A program made the position numbers and the translations under genes. From Ga0077527 sp021300125 (GTDB lineage Bacteria > Pseudomonadota > Gammaproteobacteria > Burkholderiales > SG8-41), in contig JBKDUF010000096.1 in the NCBI GenBank assembly GCA_046339595.1, positions 1 to 64,000 on the forward strand: 64,000 bases of DNA, read 5' to 3'. The notes under the pieces are model-generated. The model made no database searches. It saw only the letters and a program-made list of their open reading frames with translations, and was not told the DNA's origin. Below are positions 1 through 8,955 of the stretch, piece after piece. How positions within the stretch are numbered: position 1 is the first letter of the stretch; the number at the start of each line of letters is the position of its first letter.

Positions 1-540
1 CTTCACCAGTTCCTGCCAGACCCGTTCCGCGACCAGCGCATCGGCCTCGCCGGCCTCGACCATCTGCCGCATCAGCGCCTGGGTTTCCGGCGCCACCGAG
101 AAACCGAAGCGCGCGGCAAAGCGCGCCACGCGCAGGATGCGCACCGGATCCTCGGCAAACGCCGGGCTGACATGGCGCAACAGGCCTTCGCCCAGATCCT
201 CGGCGCCGTGGTGGGGATCGATCAGACGGCCGTCGTCATCACGCGCCATCGCGTTGATGGTGAGGTCGCGGCGTTCTAGGTCCTGTTCCAGCGTCACATC
301 CGGCGCGGCGTGGAAAGCGAAGCCGTGATAGCCGGGGGCGGTCTTGCGCTCGGTGCGCGCCAGCGCGTATTCCTCGTGGGTCTCGGGATGCAGGAACACC
401 GGAAAATCACGACCCACCGGACGGAAGCCGCGGCGGATCATCTCTTCCGGCGTCGCGCCGACAACGACATGGTCGCGGTCCTGCACCGGCAGGCCGAGCA
501 GCTCGTCGCGCACCGCACCGCCAACGACATAGATTTTCAT
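1..540 (-). CDS. cca: CCA-adding tRNA nucleotidyltransferase, N-terminal part (gene cut by window edge)
   Basis: Adds or repairs the 3' CCA end of tRNAs using CTP and ATP. The first 180 codons are present, read leftward from the ATG at 540; the rest lies outside the window. The nucleotidyltransferase head is clear: GGAVRD at residues 7-12, the metal-binding DRD at 21-23, a VGRDFPVFLHP stretch near 42-52, and RRDLTINAMA near 90-99. These match the E. coli-type Cca closely. Family members are about 410 aa, often with a C-terminal HD phosphohydrolase domain that cannot be seen here. It starts four bases after the stop of the upstream membrane-protein gene, so it is probably the last gene of a minus-strand operon. 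No stop codon is seen in the visible part. Confidence 0.95.
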   Translation of the reverse strand, partial: MKIYVVGGAVRDELLGLPVQDRDHVVVGATPEEMIRRGFRPVGRDFPVFLHPETHEEYALARTERKTAPGYHGFAFHAAPDVTLEQDLERRDLTINAMARDDDGRLIDPHHGAEDLGEGLLRHVSPAFAEDPVRILRVARFAARFGFSVAPETQALMRQMVEAGEADALVAERVWQELVK

Positions 541-544
541 CGCA

Positions 545-1219
545 TCAGTTCCGGCGCCGTGCGAGATAACGGCGGTCGTCGAACAGGCTTATCCATTGCG
601 GATACCAAGCCACCATCAGGGCTACGATCATGCCGGTCATGAAGGCTTCACCCCAGGCGAGCAGCAGGGCATAGGGCAGATAATAGTCGAGCACGCCGGT
701 GGTCGCGACGCCGCCGTACAGGGCGAACAGCGCGGCCGTCGCCAGTGCCTGCACCGCCTTTGCCAAGGCGCCGCCAAAAAAACCGGCAACGAAGATGAAC
801 ACGAACAGGTTGGGGGGCAGCCAGCGCTCGGCTGCGCGCAATATCCCGGCCGACACCGCGACCGGAACAACACCGGCCAGCAGTACCAGCGCAGGATAGC
901 CAGCCGCGGTACTGATGCCCGTTACCGCGGCGGCAACGGCCACCAGGTTCAGCGCAGCCAGCGCCAGCCACGGACCGAACATCAGGGTCAGCACGGTGGC
1001 GCCCAGAAGATGCAGGCTGAGCCCGGGTTGCAGCGTGTAGCGGATGCACCACAGGGTGAAGGTGACGGCAATGGCGGCGCACCACAGGTTGAAACGCCCC
1101 GCTTCGCGCAGAGGCGCCCAGGCAGCGCGGCGGCACAGCGGCAGCAGGCTTGCCGCCCAGGCCAGCCACAGCAGCAGACCGTCGCCGGCCGCAAGCGCTG
1201 CAGCAGAGTGCGTGGTCAA
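545..1219 (-). CDS. COG3235-type membrane protein (energy-coupling factor permease-like)
   Basis: A roughly 224-residue integral membrane protein with about six hydrophobic segments and the C-terminal signature FDDRRYL that I associate with the COG3235 family, often annotated as an energy-coupling-factor (CbiM-like) permease. Its substrate is unknown; a metal or vitamin is suggested only by family annotation. The open frame extends to 1357, but its N-terminal part overlaps the NDUFA9-like gene that ends at 1230 and reads as arginine-rich noise, so I place the start at the TTG at 1219, just before the first membrane segment. No strong ribosome binding site is seen, so the exact start is uncertain. 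No ATP-binding partner lies nearby. Confidence 0.7.
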   Translation of the reverse strand: MTTHSAAALAAGDGLLLWLAWAASLLPLCRRAAWAPLREAGRFNLWCAAIAVTFTLWCIRYTLQPGLSLHLLGATVLTLMFGPWLALAALNLVAVAAAVTGISTAAGYPALVLLAGVVPVAVSAGILRAAERWLPPNLFVFIFVAGFFGGALAKAVQALATAALFALYGGVATTGVLDYYLPYALLLAWGEAFMTGMIVALMVAWYPQWISLFDDRRYLARRRN

Positions 1220-1229
1220 GGGCGGCGTT

Positions 1230-2237
1230 TCAGCGACCAGCGCGGCTGCGCATGCGGTCGTAGGCCATGCGCGGGTTGTCCTCCCGCAGCCAGGACGGCG
1301 CCAGCGCTTCCAGCGCCTGCGGCCGGATGCCGAAGGGAAAGGGCTGGTCGCTGACATTGACCACAGCCATCGAACGCAGGTTGTCGCGGGTCATCAGTTT
1401 CACCGGCAGCCATTCCATCGCCAGCGCCTGGCAGTACGACAATGCAGGATTGAGGCCGATGATCGGCCGAGGGCGGCCGGTGGTGCGGCCGACCCAGGCC
1501 ACCAGTTCACGCAGGCTGTAGCGCCGGGGGCCGGCCAGGTCATAGCTGCGCCCGTAACTCGACCGATCGCCCAGCGCGCGCACAAAGGCCTCTGCAACAT
1601 CGCCGGCATACACCGGCTGGAACTTCGCATCGGGCGAGGCCAGCACCAGCACCGGCATCAGCCGCGACAGGCGGGCGAACAGGTTGAGGAAGCTGTCTTC
1701 GGGGCCGAAAATCACCGACGGCCTGAAAATGCTCCAGTCGAGGCCAGACTCGCGCACGATGCGCTCCGCCTCGCCCTTGCTGCGCAGGTAGGCGCTGGGC
1801 GCGTCCGCTGCCGCGGCGAGCGCGCTCATGTGCAGCAGCCGCCGCACCCCGGCCGCCCTGCAGGCCCCGACCACGGTCCGGGCCAGTTCGACATGGGCGC
1901 CGGCAAAGCCCCTGCGGCCACGGCCGTCGTGCAGCACACCGACCAGGTTGATGACCGCGTCGCAGCCGGCAACCACGGCCTGCAGTGCAAGCGGGTCGTG
2001 AACGTCGGCCTCGACCACGTCCACGGTGGGCAGCAGGATCAGCGGTTTCGCGCGCTCGCGGTTGCGTGTGGGCACGCGCACGCGGTAGCCGCGCGCGGCG
2101 AGCTGCCGGCACAGATGGCGGCCGACGAAACCGGTGCCGCCGATGACGGCGATAAGCGCTGCGTGGTGAGTGACGGCCGGGAAATCCCGGTTCAGGCCGG
2201 GGGTTGCGGTGCGGGTTTGCTGCTCATCGTTCATCAT
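1230..2237 (-). CDS. NAD(P)-binding NDUFA9-like reductase (extended SDR family)
   Basis: A 335-residue atypical short-chain dehydrogenase of the complex I NDUFA9-subunit/UDP-glucose epimerase-like group. The nucleotide-binding motif GGTGFVG sits at residues 33-39, followed by a conserved NLVG segment and a YLRSKGEAE stretch that supplies the SDR-type Tyr/Lys pair. In bacteria this family is common, but its substrate is not established; a quinone- or lipid-related role is often assumed from the mitochondrial homologue. The first two codons are both ATG (2237 and 2234), so either may be used. It lies 19 bases after the transglycosylase gene on the same strand, and the membrane-protein gene follows with almost no gap, suggesting co-transcription. 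Confidence 0.85.
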   Translation of the reverse strand: MMNDEQQTRTATPGLNRDFPAVTHHAALIAVIGGTGFVGRHLCRQLAARGYRVRVPTRNRERAKPLILLPTVDVVEADVHDPLALQAVVAGCDAVINLVGVLHDGRGRRGFAGAHVELARTVVGACRAAGVRRLLHMSALAAAADAPSAYLRSKGEAERIVRESGLDWSIFRPSVIFGPEDSFLNLFARLSRLMPVLVLASPDAKFQPVYAGDVAEAFVRALGDRSSYGRSYDLAGPRRYSLRELVAWVGRTTGRPRPIIGLNPALSYCQALAMEWLPVKLMTRDNLRSMAVVNVSDQPFPFGIRPQALEALAPSWLREDNPRMAYDRMRSRAGR

Positions 2238-2256
2238 GCATCACTCGTCATGGCGT

Positions 2257-4233
2257 TCATGGTGTATCCGCCAGTGGCTTTTCGCGGTCGCGGTTGCGCG
2301 GCTCGATGCTGCCGATGCGCGCACGCAGGGACTGCAGCTGCTGGCTGAAATTGTGGGCGTAGTAGCTGGAGTTCGCCATCACCCGCTTGACGTAGTCGCG
2401 CGTCTCGTTGAACGGGATCGACTCGGCGTAGACCGCGGCCTCCATCGACTGGTCGGCACGCCAGGCGCGTGCCCTGCCCGGGCCGGCATTGTAGGCGGCA
2501 GAGGCGAGCACCGGACTGCCGTCGAGGGTGTCGAGCACGTGGCGCAGGTAGTAGGTGCCGAGGCTCAGGTTGGTCTCGATGTCGTTGACCTGACCCCAGT
2601 GCCAGTCCTTGAGCCCGAGGCGGCCGGCAACCCACTTCGCGGTAGCCGGCATCAGCTGCATCAGGCCGCTCGCGCCGACGCGCGAACGCGCCTGCGCGAG
2701 AAAGCGGCTTTCCTGGCGGATCAGGCCGTTGACCCAGGCTTCGTCGAGGTCCACCTGCCTGGCCGCGGCGCGCAGCTGCTCGCGGTACGGCGCGAGGTAG
2801 CGCAGCCCGAAATCGTGCTCGAACACGGTGCGGTCGGCGGTGTTGATGGCGCGGTCCCAGATCGCATGGCGGCGCGCGACTTCGGCCGCGGCGAGCAGCT
2901 GGCGGTCGCTCATGCCGCGGATCGCCCACAGCCATTCGCGCACGGCCTCCAGTCGCGCGTCGAGACGGAACAGCGTCAGTGCGCGCTGGATGCCGGGCCG
3001 CGACGCGATGGCCGCGATCTCGGCCTCGCCGGGCCGGAAGGCCGTCGCCGGCGATTGCACGGCACCCCCGAGCTCCTCCAGCGCCAGCTGTCCGTAGAAA
3101 TTGAATTCCGCCGATAGCGGCTTGAACAGCGCCTGTGCCTCGGCCTCGCGGCCGGTGGCCTTCAGCGCGCGCGCCTTCCAGTACCGCCAGGCCGGATCCT
3201 CGGCCTCCTTGGGCGTCATCGCGTTGATCGCGGCCAGCACTTCCGGCCAGCGCTTCGCGCGCAGCGCGGCGCGCACGCGCCAGGCGTTCTGCAGGTCGCT
3301 CATGTCCGCGGCCCGCGAGAACCATTCAAGCGCCTGCGGATCGTGGCGCATCGCGCCGAGGTAGGCGATCATGCCCCAGACATAGGCGCGCTCTTCCGGC
3401 GAAAACTGCGGTGAGAGCCGGGTCCAGTGCGCCGCCGCCTGCTGCGGCGAGCTGCGTGCCAGGCGGTGTACCGCAAACATGGTGGTTTCGCGCGCGGCGC
3501 GGCTGCGGGTTTCCAACCGCGCTTCGCCGAGGTGGGCGGCGGGATTGCCGGAGATCGCAGCCAGTACGCGCGCATCCGGCGCCTGCCCCTTCGGCAGGAA
3601 GGCCGCAACGCGGCCGGCCAGTCCCGCCTGGCCGGCCTCCAGGGCGAGTCGCACGCGGGTCCAGATATCCTCCTCGGACAGCTGTTTGCTGTCGATCAGG
3701 CGCTCAAACAGCGGATCGCAGCTGGACGGCAGGTCGCGCGCGACAAACCACAGCGGCCGCGCCTCGCGCAGCGCATGGCTGTCCACCCGTGCGCGTGACT
3801 GCAGCGTATAGCAGGTGATTTCCATGTCCTCGCCGACCACCGCCGGCAGCTCGGCGTTGAACAGCTCCCATTGCCCGTTGCGGCCGAGCAGCTTCAGCCA
3901 GTCGCGGCGCAGCTGGTCGGATAGCGGGGTATCGGTGTTGCCGGCGAGATAGCGGCGGATTTCCTCGGCATCGCGCGATTCCAGACGCTGGCGCAGCCGC
4001 CAGTACTGGACATAGGGCTCGAGCACATGGCCCTGGAAACGGGGCGCCAGCGATTCAAGGCGCTTGGCATCGCCGGTGCGGGCGGCGTCGCGCGCCGCGA
4101 CAAAGGCCTCATCCAGCGCCGCGCTGTTCGCCTGGGCTGCGCCGGGCAGCGGCAGGACGGCCAGTGCGAGCATCGCACAGGCTGCGGCGAAGCCGGTCAG
4201 CCGACGCTTGGGAAGATATCGAACACTTCTCAT
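2257..4233 (-). CDS. slt: Soluble lytic murein transglycosylase
   Basis: Periplasmic enzyme that cleaves peptidoglycan between MurNAc and GlcNAc, forming 1,6-anhydro-MurNAc ends. The 658-residue protein starts with a typical signal peptide (basic start, hydrophobic core, cleavage after about residue 36), followed by a long alpha-helical superhelical region, as in Slt70. The C-terminal catalytic domain carries RQESRF with the catalytic Glu near 508, then GLMQLMPATA and the AAYNAGPGR motif. Length matches the Slt family. The open frame extends upstream, but the ATG at 4233 is the first with a plausible signal peptide. That start codon sits in the loop of a small hairpin (listed separately) and no clear Shine-Dalgarno sequence precedes it. 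Confidence 0.94.
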   Translation of the reverse strand: MRSVRYLPKRRLTGFAAACAMLALAVLPLPGAAQANSAALDEAFVAARDAARTGDAKRLESLAPRFQGHVLEPYVQYWRLRQRLESRDAEEIRRYLAGNTDTPLSDQLRRDWLKLLGRNGQWELFNAELPAVVGEDMEITCYTLQSRARVDSHALREARPLWFVARDLPSSCDPLFERLIDSKQLSEEDIWTRVRLALEAGQAGLAGRVAAFLPKGQAPDARVLAAISGNPAAHLGEARLETRSRAARETTMFAVHRLARSSPQQAAAHWTRLSPQFSPEERAYVWGMIAYLGAMRHDPQALEWFSRAADMSDLQNAWRVRAALRAKRWPEVLAAINAMTPKEAEDPAWRYWKARALKATGREAEAQALFKPLSAEFNFYGQLALEELGGAVQSPATAFRPGEAEIAAIASRPGIQRALTLFRLDARLEAVREWLWAIRGMSDRQLLAAAEVARRHAIWDRAINTADRTVFEHDFGLRYLAPYREQLRAAARQVDLDEAWVNGLIRQESRFLAQARSRVGASGLMQLMPATAKWVAGRLGLKDWHWGQVNDIETNLSLGTYYLRHVLDTLDGSPVLASAAYNAGPGRARAWRADQSMEAAVYAESIPFNETRDYVKRVMANSSYYAHNFSQQLQSLRARIGSIEPRNRDREKPLADTP

Positions 4234-4240
4234 AAGTGTT
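4222..4240 (-). promoter_or_regulatory. Inverted repeat with the slt start codon in its loop
   Basis: The arms AACACTT (4222-4228) and AAGTGTT (4234-4240) are perfectly complementary and enclose a five-base loop that contains the ATG of slt (4231-4233 on the minus strand). In RNA this 7-bp stem would present or hide the start codon; in DNA it could be an operator. It stands in an AT-rich patch that continues to the ilvA stop at 4259. Function is inferred only from position. Confidence 0.4.
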
Positions 4241-4258
4241 TGATAATAAACAGAAAAA

Positions 4259-5782
4259 TTAAGACAGGAACAGTCGGTAGGCCGGGTTCCGCGTTTCATC
4301 CACCCAAGGATAACCGACCTCGGCGAGGAAGGTGCGGAAGCGCGCCTGCTCCGCCGGCGGCACTTCCATGCCGACCAGCACGCGGCCGTAGTCGGCACCG
4401 TGGTTGCGGTAGTGGAAGAGGCTGATGTTCCAGCCGCGGCTCATGCTGTTGAGAAAGCGCATCAGCGCGCCGGGCCGCTCCGGGAACTCGAAGCGGTAGA
4501 GGATTTCGTTTTTCGCGCCCGGCGCGTGGCCGCCAACCATGTGCCGCACATGCAGCTTGGCCAGCTCGTTGTCGGAAAGATCGAGCGTGCGCAGGCCGCG
4601 CTGGCGCAGCGCCCGCACCAGCTTCGCGGTCTCGCTGCGATCACGCACCTGGACCCCGACGAACACCTGCGCCTCGCGCGCATCGGCGTAGCGGTAGTTG
4701 AACTCGGTGACGTTGCGCGGCCCGAGCTGCTCGCAGAAGGCCTTGAAGCTGCCCGGCTTCTCGGGAATGGTCACCGCGAGGATGGCTTCGCGGTGCTCGC
4801 CCAGCTCCGCCTCCTCGGCAACAAAGCGCAGGCGGTCGAAATTCATGTTGGCACCGCAGGCGACGGCAACCAGGGTGGCATCGCGCACCTTGCGCCGTTC
4901 GGCCCAGGCCTTGGCGCCGGCGATGGCCAGCGCGCCGGCGGGCTCGAGGATGGCGCGGGTGTCCTCGAACACGTCCTTGATCGCCGCGCACATCGCATCG
5001 GTGTCGACGCGGATCACCTCGTCCACCAGCTCCCGGCACAGGCGGAAGGTCTCCTTGCCGACCTGCTTCACCGCAACGCCGTCGGCGAAAAGACCGACCT
5101 GGTCGAGCCTGACGCGCCGCCCCGCCTTCAGTGACCGGTACATCGCGTCGGCATCCACCGGCTCGACGCCGATGATGCGGATGCGCGGGCGCAGCCGTTT
5201 CACATAGGCCGCGATGCCGGCAATCAGCCCGCCGCCGCCGACGGCGACGAACATCGCGTCGATCGGCCCGGGATGCTGGCGCAGGATTTCCATGGCAATG
5301 GTGCCCTGCCCGGCGATCACGTCGGGATCGTCATAGGGGTGGACATAGGTGAGGCCGTGGCGTTTCTCGAGGCGGCGGGCATGCGCAGCCGCCTCGTCGT
5401 AGGAGTCGCCCCACAGCACCACCTTCGCGCCACGCGACTTCACCGCATTGACCTTGATCTCGGGTGTGGTCACCGGCATCACGATGGTCGCGGTGCAGCC
5501 CATCTTCTGGGCGGCGAGCGCGACGCCCTGGGCGTGGTTGCCGGCTGAGGCCGCGATCACTCCGCGCTTGAGCGCCGCGGCATCGAGTTGGGCCATCTTG
5601 TTGTAGGCGCCGCGCAGCTTGAACGAGAACACCGGCTGCATGTCCTCGCGCTTGAGGAGAATGCGGTTGCCGGTGCGCTTCGACAGCGCGGGCGCGAGCT
5701 CGAGCGGGGTTTCGATGGCGACGTCGTAGACACGCGCGTTGAGGATGCGCTCAAGATAATCGCCGGACACGGGCTTGACCAT
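4259..5782 (-). CDS. ilvA: Threonine ammonia-lyase, biosynthetic (threonine deaminase)
   Basis: PLP enzyme converting L-threonine to 2-oxobutanoate and ammonia, the first committed step to isoleucine. The 507-residue length fits the biosynthetic form. The PLP lysine is in FSFKLRG at residue 55; SAGNHAQGVA and the glycine-rich GGGGLIAG phosphate-binding loop follow. The last ~170 residues form two ACT-like regulatory domains, which in this family bind isoleucine (inhibitor) and valine (activator). I chose the ATG at 5782 because MVKPVSGDYLERIL is where family similarity starts; upstream sequence in frame is non-coding in character. Its promoter must lie in 5783-5902, shared divergently with rpiA. 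Confidence 0.95.
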   Translation of the reverse strand: MVKPVSGDYLERILNARVYDVAIETPLELAPALSKRTGNRILLKREDMQPVFSFKLRGAYNKMAQLDAAALKRGVIAASAGNHAQGVALAAQKMGCTATIVMPVTTPEIKVNAVKSRGAKVVLWGDSYDEAAAHARRLEKRHGLTYVHPYDDPDVIAGQGTIAMEILRQHPGPIDAMFVAVGGGGLIAGIAAYVKRLRPRIRIIGVEPVDADAMYRSLKAGRRVRLDQVGLFADGVAVKQVGKETFRLCRELVDEVIRVDTDAMCAAIKDVFEDTRAILEPAGALAIAGAKAWAERRKVRDATLVAVACGANMNFDRLRFVAEEAELGEHREAILAVTIPEKPGSFKAFCEQLGPRNVTEFNYRYADAREAQVFVGVQVRDRSETAKLVRALRQRGLRTLDLSDNELAKLHVRHMVGGHAPGAKNEILYRFEFPERPGALMRFLNSMSRGWNISLFHYRNHGADYGRVLVGMEVPPAEQARFRTFLAEVGYPWVDETRNPAYRLFLS

Positions 5783-5902
5783 GGTTTGTGCTTGATTGAA
5801 AACGTTTTTTGAGCCTTCAAGGGTATCAGGAATGCCGCCCCGCCGCGACGGCAGAAGAGGACGGATGCTGTATAGTCCCCAGTCTTTAAGCAGGGAGTCG
5901 CC

Positions 5903-6583
5903 ATGAACCAGGATGCGCAGAAACAGGCGGCCGCCAAAGCCGCCATCGCCTGGGTGCCGGAAGGTGCCGTGGTCGGCGTGGGTACCGGGTCGACGGTGAA
6001 TTTCTTCATCGACGAACTGGCGCGGATCAAGGGCCGCATCGAGGGGGCGGTGTCCAGCTCGGAAGCCAGCACGCAGCGCCTGAAGGCGGCCGGCATCCCG
6101 GTATTCAACCTTAATGCGGTGACCGAAATCCCGGTCTATGTCGACGGCGCGGACGAGGTTACCCGCCACCTGGCCATGATCAAGGGCGGCGGCGGCGCGC
6201 TGACCCGCGAGAAAATCGTCGCCGCGGTGGCAAAACAGTTCGTATGCATAGCCGATGACTCAAAGCTCGTCGACGTGCTGGGCAAGTTCCCGCTGCCGGT
6301 GGAAGTCATCCCGATGGCGCGCTCCCACGTCGCACGCGAGCTCGCGCGGCTCGGCGGTCAGCCGCAGTGGCGCGCCAATTTCCTCACTGACAACGGTAAC
6401 ATCATCCTCGATGTGCGCAATCTCACCATCATCGACCCGGTGGCGCTGGAGACGCAGATCAACCAGATCACCGGCGTGGTCACCAATGGCCTGTTCGCGC
6501 GGCGGCCCGCCGACATCCTGCTGCTTGCCGGGTCCGGGGGTGTGGAAACCCTGCGCGGCCCCGCAGCCATCAAACTGTCATAA
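5903..6583 (+). CDS. rpiA: Ribose-5-phosphate isomerase A
   Basis: Interconverts ribose 5-phosphate and ribulose 5-phosphate in the non-oxidative pentose phosphate pathway. The 226-residue protein shows the family motifs GVGTGST (residues 25-31), the catalytic-site DGADEV, and KGGGGALTREK with its active-site lysine. Length equals that of E. coli RpiA. A GCAGGGAG Shine-Dalgarno sequence stands about eight bases before the ATG. A -10-like TATAGT at about 5870 is the likely promoter. It is divergent from ilvA and is followed after 42 bases by phoU. Confidence 0.96.
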   Translation: MNQDAQKQAAAKAAIAWVPEGAVVGVGTGSTVNFFIDELARIKGRIEGAVSSSEASTQRLKAAGIPVFNLNAVTEIPVYVDGADEVTRHLAMIKGGGGALTREKIVAAVAKQFVCIADDSKLVDVLGKFPLPVEVIPMARSHVARELARLGGQPQWRANFLTDNGNIILDVRNLTIIDPVALETQINQITGVVTNGLFARRPADILLLAGSGGVETLRGPAAIKLS

Positions 6584-6625
6584 TCCGGCGCTATAAACTG
6601 CGTTTTTACGCAGCGGAGTCCCGCC

Positions 6626-7327
6626 ATGCCAGAACACACCCTGAAGCAGTTCGACACCGAACTCGAGGACATCCGCGCCCGCGTGCTGCAGATGGGCGGC
6701 CTGGTCGAGCAGCAGATCACCCGCGCCATCGAGGCCCTGACCTCGGGCAATGTCGCGCTCGCGCGCCAGGTGATGGAGGACGACCATCACGTCAACGCGC
6801 TGGAGGTCACCATCGACGAGGAATGCAGCACCGTCATCGCCAAGCGCCAGCCGGCTGCAAAAGACCTGCGCATGATCATGACGGTGGTCAAGACCATCAC
6901 CGACCTCGAACGCATCGGCGACGAGGCGGCGAAAATCGCTCGCATGACCATCTCCCTCTACGGTGCCGACCGGCCGATCCTGCCGCGAACCACCGAGGTC
7001 CAGCATGTCGGCGATATCGCCACCGGCATGCTGCGCAACGCACTCGACGCCTTTGCCCGGCTCGATCTGACTGTGGCGGCCAAGGTGGTGCGCCAGGACG
7101 AGCAGGTGGACAACGAATTCAAGGCGATCCTGCGCCAGCTGATCACCTTCATGATGGAAGATCCGCGCACCATTTCGCATGCGCTCGACATCGTGTTCAT
7201 CGCCAAATCCATCGAACGCATCGGCGATCACTCCAAGAACATGTCCGAATACGTGGTTTACCTGGTCAAAGGCAAGGACGTCCGCCACACCGGCGTGGAA
7301 AGCGTGGAGCGCGAAGCGCTGGGCTGA
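6626..7327 (+). CDS. phoU: Phosphate signalling and transport regulator PhoU
   Basis: A 233-residue protein with two tandem three-helix PhoU repeats. In the known family it links the PstSCAB transporter to the PhoR kinase and dampens phosphate import. Typical elements are LEDIRARVLQMGGL near the start, EDLERIGDEAAKIA in the first repeat and KSIERIGDHSKNMSEY in the second, each carrying the acidic metal-binding cluster. No pst or phoBR genes are near; instead it precedes ppx and faces the ppk1 operon, so here it sits in a polyphosphate context. The leader has a TATAAA box at 6593-6598 and a small hairpin (CTGCGT/ACGCAG, 6598-6613) directly before the CGGAG ribosome binding site. Confidence 0.96.
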   Translation: MPEHTLKQFDTELEDIRARVLQMGGLVEQQITRAIEALTSGNVALARQVMEDDHHVNALEVTIDEECSTVIAKRQPAAKDLRMIMTVVKTITDLERIGDEAAKIARMTISLYGADRPILPRTTEVQHVGDIATGMLRNALDAFARLDLTVAAKVVRQDEQVDNEFKAILRQLITFMMEDPRTISHALDIVFIAKSIERIGDHSKNMSEYVVYLVKGKDVRHTGVESVEREALG

Positions 7328-7422
7328 AGGCGGCCGATAGCGCGTGGTACACTGACCGCCTCATCGAATACGGGCGGAACATCACGGGTGTACGGCATGC
7401 GCGGAATACACACGGATCCAGA

Positions 7423-7439
7423 CCCGGAGGCACTCCGGG
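7423..7439 (+). promoter_or_regulatory. Hairpin that masks the ppx ribosome binding site
   Basis: CCCGGAG (7423-7429) pairs perfectly with CTCCGGG (7433-7439) across a GCA loop. The GGAGG Shine-Dalgarno sequence of ppx (7426-7430) lies in the left arm and loop, and the GTG start follows at 7440 directly after the right arm. A seven-base-pair GC-rich stem here should limit ribosome access. This is read from the sequence; the regulatory role is inference. Confidence 0.5.
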
Positions 7440-8951
7440 GTGGCTGAACACACCACCATCGCCGCGGTCGATCTGGGCTCGAATTCCTTTCACTGCCAGA
7501 TCGCGCGCGTCGACGGCGAGCAGGTCTTCCCGCTCGACTCGCTGCGCGAGCCGGTCCGTCTGGGCGCCGGCCTCGGCCAGGACAAGTGCCTCGACGATGA
7601 ATCCCAGGAGCGCGCCCTCGCCTGCCTCGCCCGCTTCGGCGAACGCCTGCGCGGCCTCGATCCGCACGGCGTGCGTGCGGTGGGCACCAACACCCTGCGC
7701 GTGGCAAAGAATGCCGGCCAGTTCCTGCGCCGCGCACGCGCCGCCCTCGGCTTCCCGATCGAGGTGGTTGCAGGGCGTGAGGAAGCGCGGCTGATCTACC
7801 TCGGCGTCTCGCACAGCCTGCCCGTATCACGCGAAAAACGGCTGGTGGTGGATATCGGCGGCGGTTCCACCGAATGCATCATCGGCAGCGGCTACAAGCC
7901 GCTCAAGCTGGAAAGCCTGTTCATGGGCTGCGTGTCCTATTCGCTGCGTTTTTTCGGCGACGGCGACGTCAGCAAGAGCGCGATGAAAGAGGCAGAGCTC
8001 GCCGCACGTGCCGAGCTGGAACCGATCGTCGGCCACTACACCCGCGGCAACTGGCAGCACGCGGTGGGCTCCTCGGGCACCGTGCGCTCGGTTGCCGAAA
8101 TCCTGCAGCTTGCGGGCTACAGCGACGGGCCGATCACCCTCGCCGCCCTTGACCGCCTGCGCAGCCACCTGATCCGCACCGGCGACCTCGCACAGCTTGA
8201 CCTGCCCGGCTTGCGGCCGGACCGGCGGCCGGTGCTCGCCGGCGGGCTTGCCATTCTCTATGCCGTGCTAGACGAGCTGAACATCGACGCGATGACGCCG
8301 GCCACCGGCGCGATGCGCCAGGGCATCCTCTACGACATGCTCGGCCGCTTCCACCACCACGACATGCGGGACGTCACGGTGGCGCAGTTCATGCAGCGTT
8401 ACCACGTTGACGCCCAGCAGTCCCGCCGCGTCGCCGGCTTCGCGCTGGAGCTGTACGGCAAACTCGCCACCGATCCCGATGAAACCGCGCCGCAGCTGCT
8501 GGGTTGGGCGGCGAAGCTGCACGAAATCGGCATCCCCGTCGCGTACAGCGGCTATCACAAGCATTCAGCCTACATCATCAGCAACGCCGACATGCCCGGC
8601 TTTTCGCGCGATGAACAGGAGCGGCTGGCCGCCCTGGTGCGCAGCCACCGCCGCTCGCTGAAAAAGTCCTGGGGGGAATTGCTGGAAACCGACCGGCCGC
8701 TGGTGCTGGCGCTGCGCCTGGCAGTGCTGCTGTGCCGTGCCCGCCGCGACACGCGGCTGCCGGCCTGCGAGGTCAGGGCCCAGAACGGAAGGCTGCGCCT
8801 CGCCTTCGACACCGCATGGCTTGAGGCCAACCCGCTCACCGCCGCTGCGCTGCGCGAGGAAATGGCCGAGTGGGCGCGCATCGGCCACGACATCCGCGTG
8901 CCCGGCCTCAACGACATCGTCACCGCGCAGGAGCCGGCACTGGCGGAATGA
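7440..8951 (+). CDS. ppx: Exopolyphosphatase
   Basis: Releases orthophosphate from the ends of polyphosphate; the family also includes pppGpp phosphohydrolases (GppA). The 503-residue protein has the ASKHA fold: AVDLGSNSFHCQIAR near the N-terminus and VDIGGGSTECI as the second phosphate-binding loop, followed by a C-terminal all-helical HD-like region (LHEIGIPV...YHKHSAYIISN). Length matches the Ppx/GppA group. The start is GTG at 7440 with GGAGG nine bases upstream, buried in a hairpin. Its stop lies four bases from the stop of the convergent pap gene, so the degradation and synthesis operons end back to back. Confidence 0.94.
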   Translation: MAEHTTIAAVDLGSNSFHCQIARVDGEQVFPLDSLREPVRLGAGLGQDKCLDDESQERALACLARFGERLRGLDPHGVRAVGTNTLRVAKNAGQFLRRARAALGFPIEVVAGREEARLIYLGVSHSLPVSREKRLVVDIGGGSTECIIGSGYKPLKLESLFMGCVSYSLRFFGDGDVSKSAMKEAELAARAELEPIVGHYTRGNWQHAVGSSGTVRSVAEILQLAGYSDGPITLAALDRLRSHLIRTGDLAQLDLPGLRPDRRPVLAGGLAILYAVLDELNIDAMTPATGAMRQGILYDMLGRFHHHDMRDVTVAQFMQRYHVDAQQSRRVAGFALELYGKLATDPDETAPQLLGWAAKLHEIGIPVAYSGYHKHSAYIISNADMPGFSRDEQERLAALVRSHRRSLKKSWGELLETDRPLVLALRLAVLLCRARRDTRLPACEVRAQNGRLRLAFDTAWLEANPLTAAALREEMAEWARIGHDIRVPGLNDIVTAQEPALAE

Positions 8952-8955
8952 AACG

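Noticed and set aside
1044..2348. A 434-codon open frame on the plus strand opposite the NDUFA9-like gene
   Set aside because: Composition is typical of a shadow frame and the minus-strand gene has a clear Rossmann motif.
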